DNA of 64,000 nucleotides from Leptospira biflexa (GTDB taxonomy: Bacteria; Spirochaetota; Spirochaetia; Treponematales; Rectinemataceae): positions 76,510 to 140,509 of the forward strand of contig DYLX01000003.1 of NCBI GenBank assembly GCA_020721875.1, written 5' to 3'. Under the pieces are notes generated by a model. The model made no database searches and had not been told where the DNA came from. It saw only the letters and a list, made by a program, of their open reading frames with translations. Below, in pieces: positions 63,089-64,000 of the stretch. A program made the translations under genes and the position numbers. Positions within the stretch are counted from its first letter, which is position 1, and every line of letters starts with the position of its first letter.

Positions 63089-64000
63089 ATGCTCACCGCG
63101 CTTCAGAGTGTATTTACAGTCTTATTGATCATCGCTACAGGTTTCGGGCTTGCGAAGGCACGTTGGTTTGAAGGGGGTGGAGCCGCGCTCCTCTCGAGAC
63201 TCGTTGTCAATGTGGGGCTTCCCGCCTACATGATCTTCAATCTCATGAGCGGGTACGACCGACAGAAGCTTGTCTCGATGCTTCCGGGTCTGCCTGTACC
63301 ATTTATTGTGATAACGCTGAGCTACGTGATTGCCCTCCTGCTCACGGTGATTTTCAGAGTACAAAAAACGAAGCGCGGCGTATTTCAGGCGATGGTCGCG
63401 TTTTCCAACGCGGTGTTCATCGGCCTTCCGCTCAATATCATGCTCTTCGGCGAAGAGAGCGTTCCTTTCGCCCTACTCTACTATATCGCAAACACGAGCC
63501 TCTTCTGGACCATAGGCGTGTATGCCATCGCAAAAGATGCCTCGCTCCGGAAGAATACACCGAAGCCCTCGCTCTTCTCGGTCTCTGGCCTCAAACGCAT
63601 TCTCTCGCCACCCATTATTGGATTTCTGAGCGCAGTTATCATGATTCTCATCGGGATAAAGCTTCCGAAGTCGATCATGGATACTGCTAAGTACCTCGGG
63701 AACCTGACCACGCCGCTCTCGATGCTCTTCATTGGGATCATTATTGCGCGCGTCGAGTGGAAGAAATTCACTTTTACCCGCGAATACGTGCTCGTGGTGC
63801 TAGGTCGTTTCATTCTGGCGCCGCTTCTCATGTACGCCCTCGTCTCGCGACTCGATCTGCCCATCCTCATGAAGCAGGTTTTCGTGCTCGATTCCGCGCT
63901 CCCGGGACTCGCGCAGAATCCTCTACTCTCCGAGGCCTTTGGGGCCGATTCAGAGTTTTCCGCGATTGGGACATCCCTCACCACGGTACTCTCGATCATC
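63089..64000 (+). CDS. AEC-family (auxin efflux carrier) transporter, 3' end outside window
   Basis: The first 304 residues of a polytopic membrane protein with about nine hydrophobic segments. The family pattern is clear in LLIIATGFGLAKARWF, VVNVGLPAYMIFNL and FSNAVFIGLPL. Members export or exchange small organic acids or similar compounds. The ATG at 63089 follows a weak ribosome site. The frame is open to the window edge. Confidence 0.9.
   Translation, partial: MLTALQSVFTVLLIIATGFGLAKARWFEGGGAALLSRLVVNVGLPAYMIFNLMSGYDRQKLVSMLPGLPVPFIVITLSYVIALLLTVIFRVQKTKRGVFQAMVAFSNAVFIGLPLNIMLFGEESVPFALLYYIANTSLFWTIGVYAIAKDASLRKNTPKPSLFSVSGLKRILSPPIIGFLSAVIMILIGIKLPKSIMDTAKYLGNLTTPLSMLFIGIIIARVEWKKFTFTREYVLVVLGRFILAPLLMYALVSRLDLPILMKQVFVLDSALPGLAQNPLLSEAFGADSEFSAIGTSLTTVLSII

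Noticed and set aside
1..64000. CRISPR arrays, tRNA or rRNA genes, insertion sequences
   Set aside because: No regular direct-repeat array with spacers, no tRNA-like cloverleaf with GGTTCGA-type arm, no rRNA-like conserved stretch and no transposase was seen on reading the window.

Overview
The window looks like a chromosome segment from a free-living or commensal spirochaete (Spirochaetota, plausibly a Treponematales or Rectinema-type lineage) of moderately high GC. The reasons are a complete V/A-type ATPase operon instead of an F-type one, a Gram-negative envelope (outer-membrane barrel, LolA-like protein, UppP), a single-cluster clostridial/thermotogal-type ferredoxin, a UxaE-type tagaturonate epimerase, a GH4 glycosidase and many two-component and chemosensory genes. 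This assignment is inference from gene content; no rRNA or tRNA gene is visible.

Layout. 1-2165: a partial uxaE and a divergent LarA-like (DUF2088) gene, both suggesting sugar-acid metabolism. 2358-10751 (minus): an export-type operon of ABC ATPase, two FtsX/MacB permeases, a LolA-like protein and a beta-barrel protein, followed by its own response regulator and histidine kinase. 10887-16567 (plus): ubiD-ubiA-ubiX, an NMT1/SsuA-type binding protein and a fused ATPase-permease, apparently from a leaderless promoter. 16976-17839: Hsp20 and ferredoxin, each followed by a strong terminator. 17976-27185 (minus): a degenerate three-domain signalling protein, a HEAT-repeat membrane glycosyltransferase, a membrane-anchored glycosidase-like protein and an M29 aminopeptidase. 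27351-29048: CstA. 29248-31127: an ArsA/Get3-like trio. 31279-40511 (plus): a MIP18-like gene and a complete Wsp-like chemosensory operon ending in a diguanylate cyclase, with lower GC than its surroundings.

40575-55577 (minus): acyl-CoA synthetase, CBS protein, UspA, the nine-gene V-ATPase operon (order H/G-C-I-K-F-E-A-B-D), PtsN, a second two-component system and a small secreted acidic protein. 55771-64000: UppP, a lipase, a radical SAM protein, a 14-bp tandem repeat, a GH4 enzyme, a Sel1-repeat protein, a MATE remnant, an internally deleted nitroreductase and a partial AEC transporter.

The most notable candidate for an undescribed system is the 19.1-27.2 kb operon. Its first gene joins an ODP-type metallo-beta-lactamase fold, a GGDEF-like domain and a receiver, and all three have lost expected catalytic residues (including Asp to Glu at the phosphorylation site). 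It is translationally coupled to a HEAT-GT2 polymerase and a membrane glycosidase, and lies a few kilobases from a Wsp-like cyclic-di-GMP circuit. A second candidate is the ubiDAX-importer operon. Functions below are sequence-based inferences; no database search was run.
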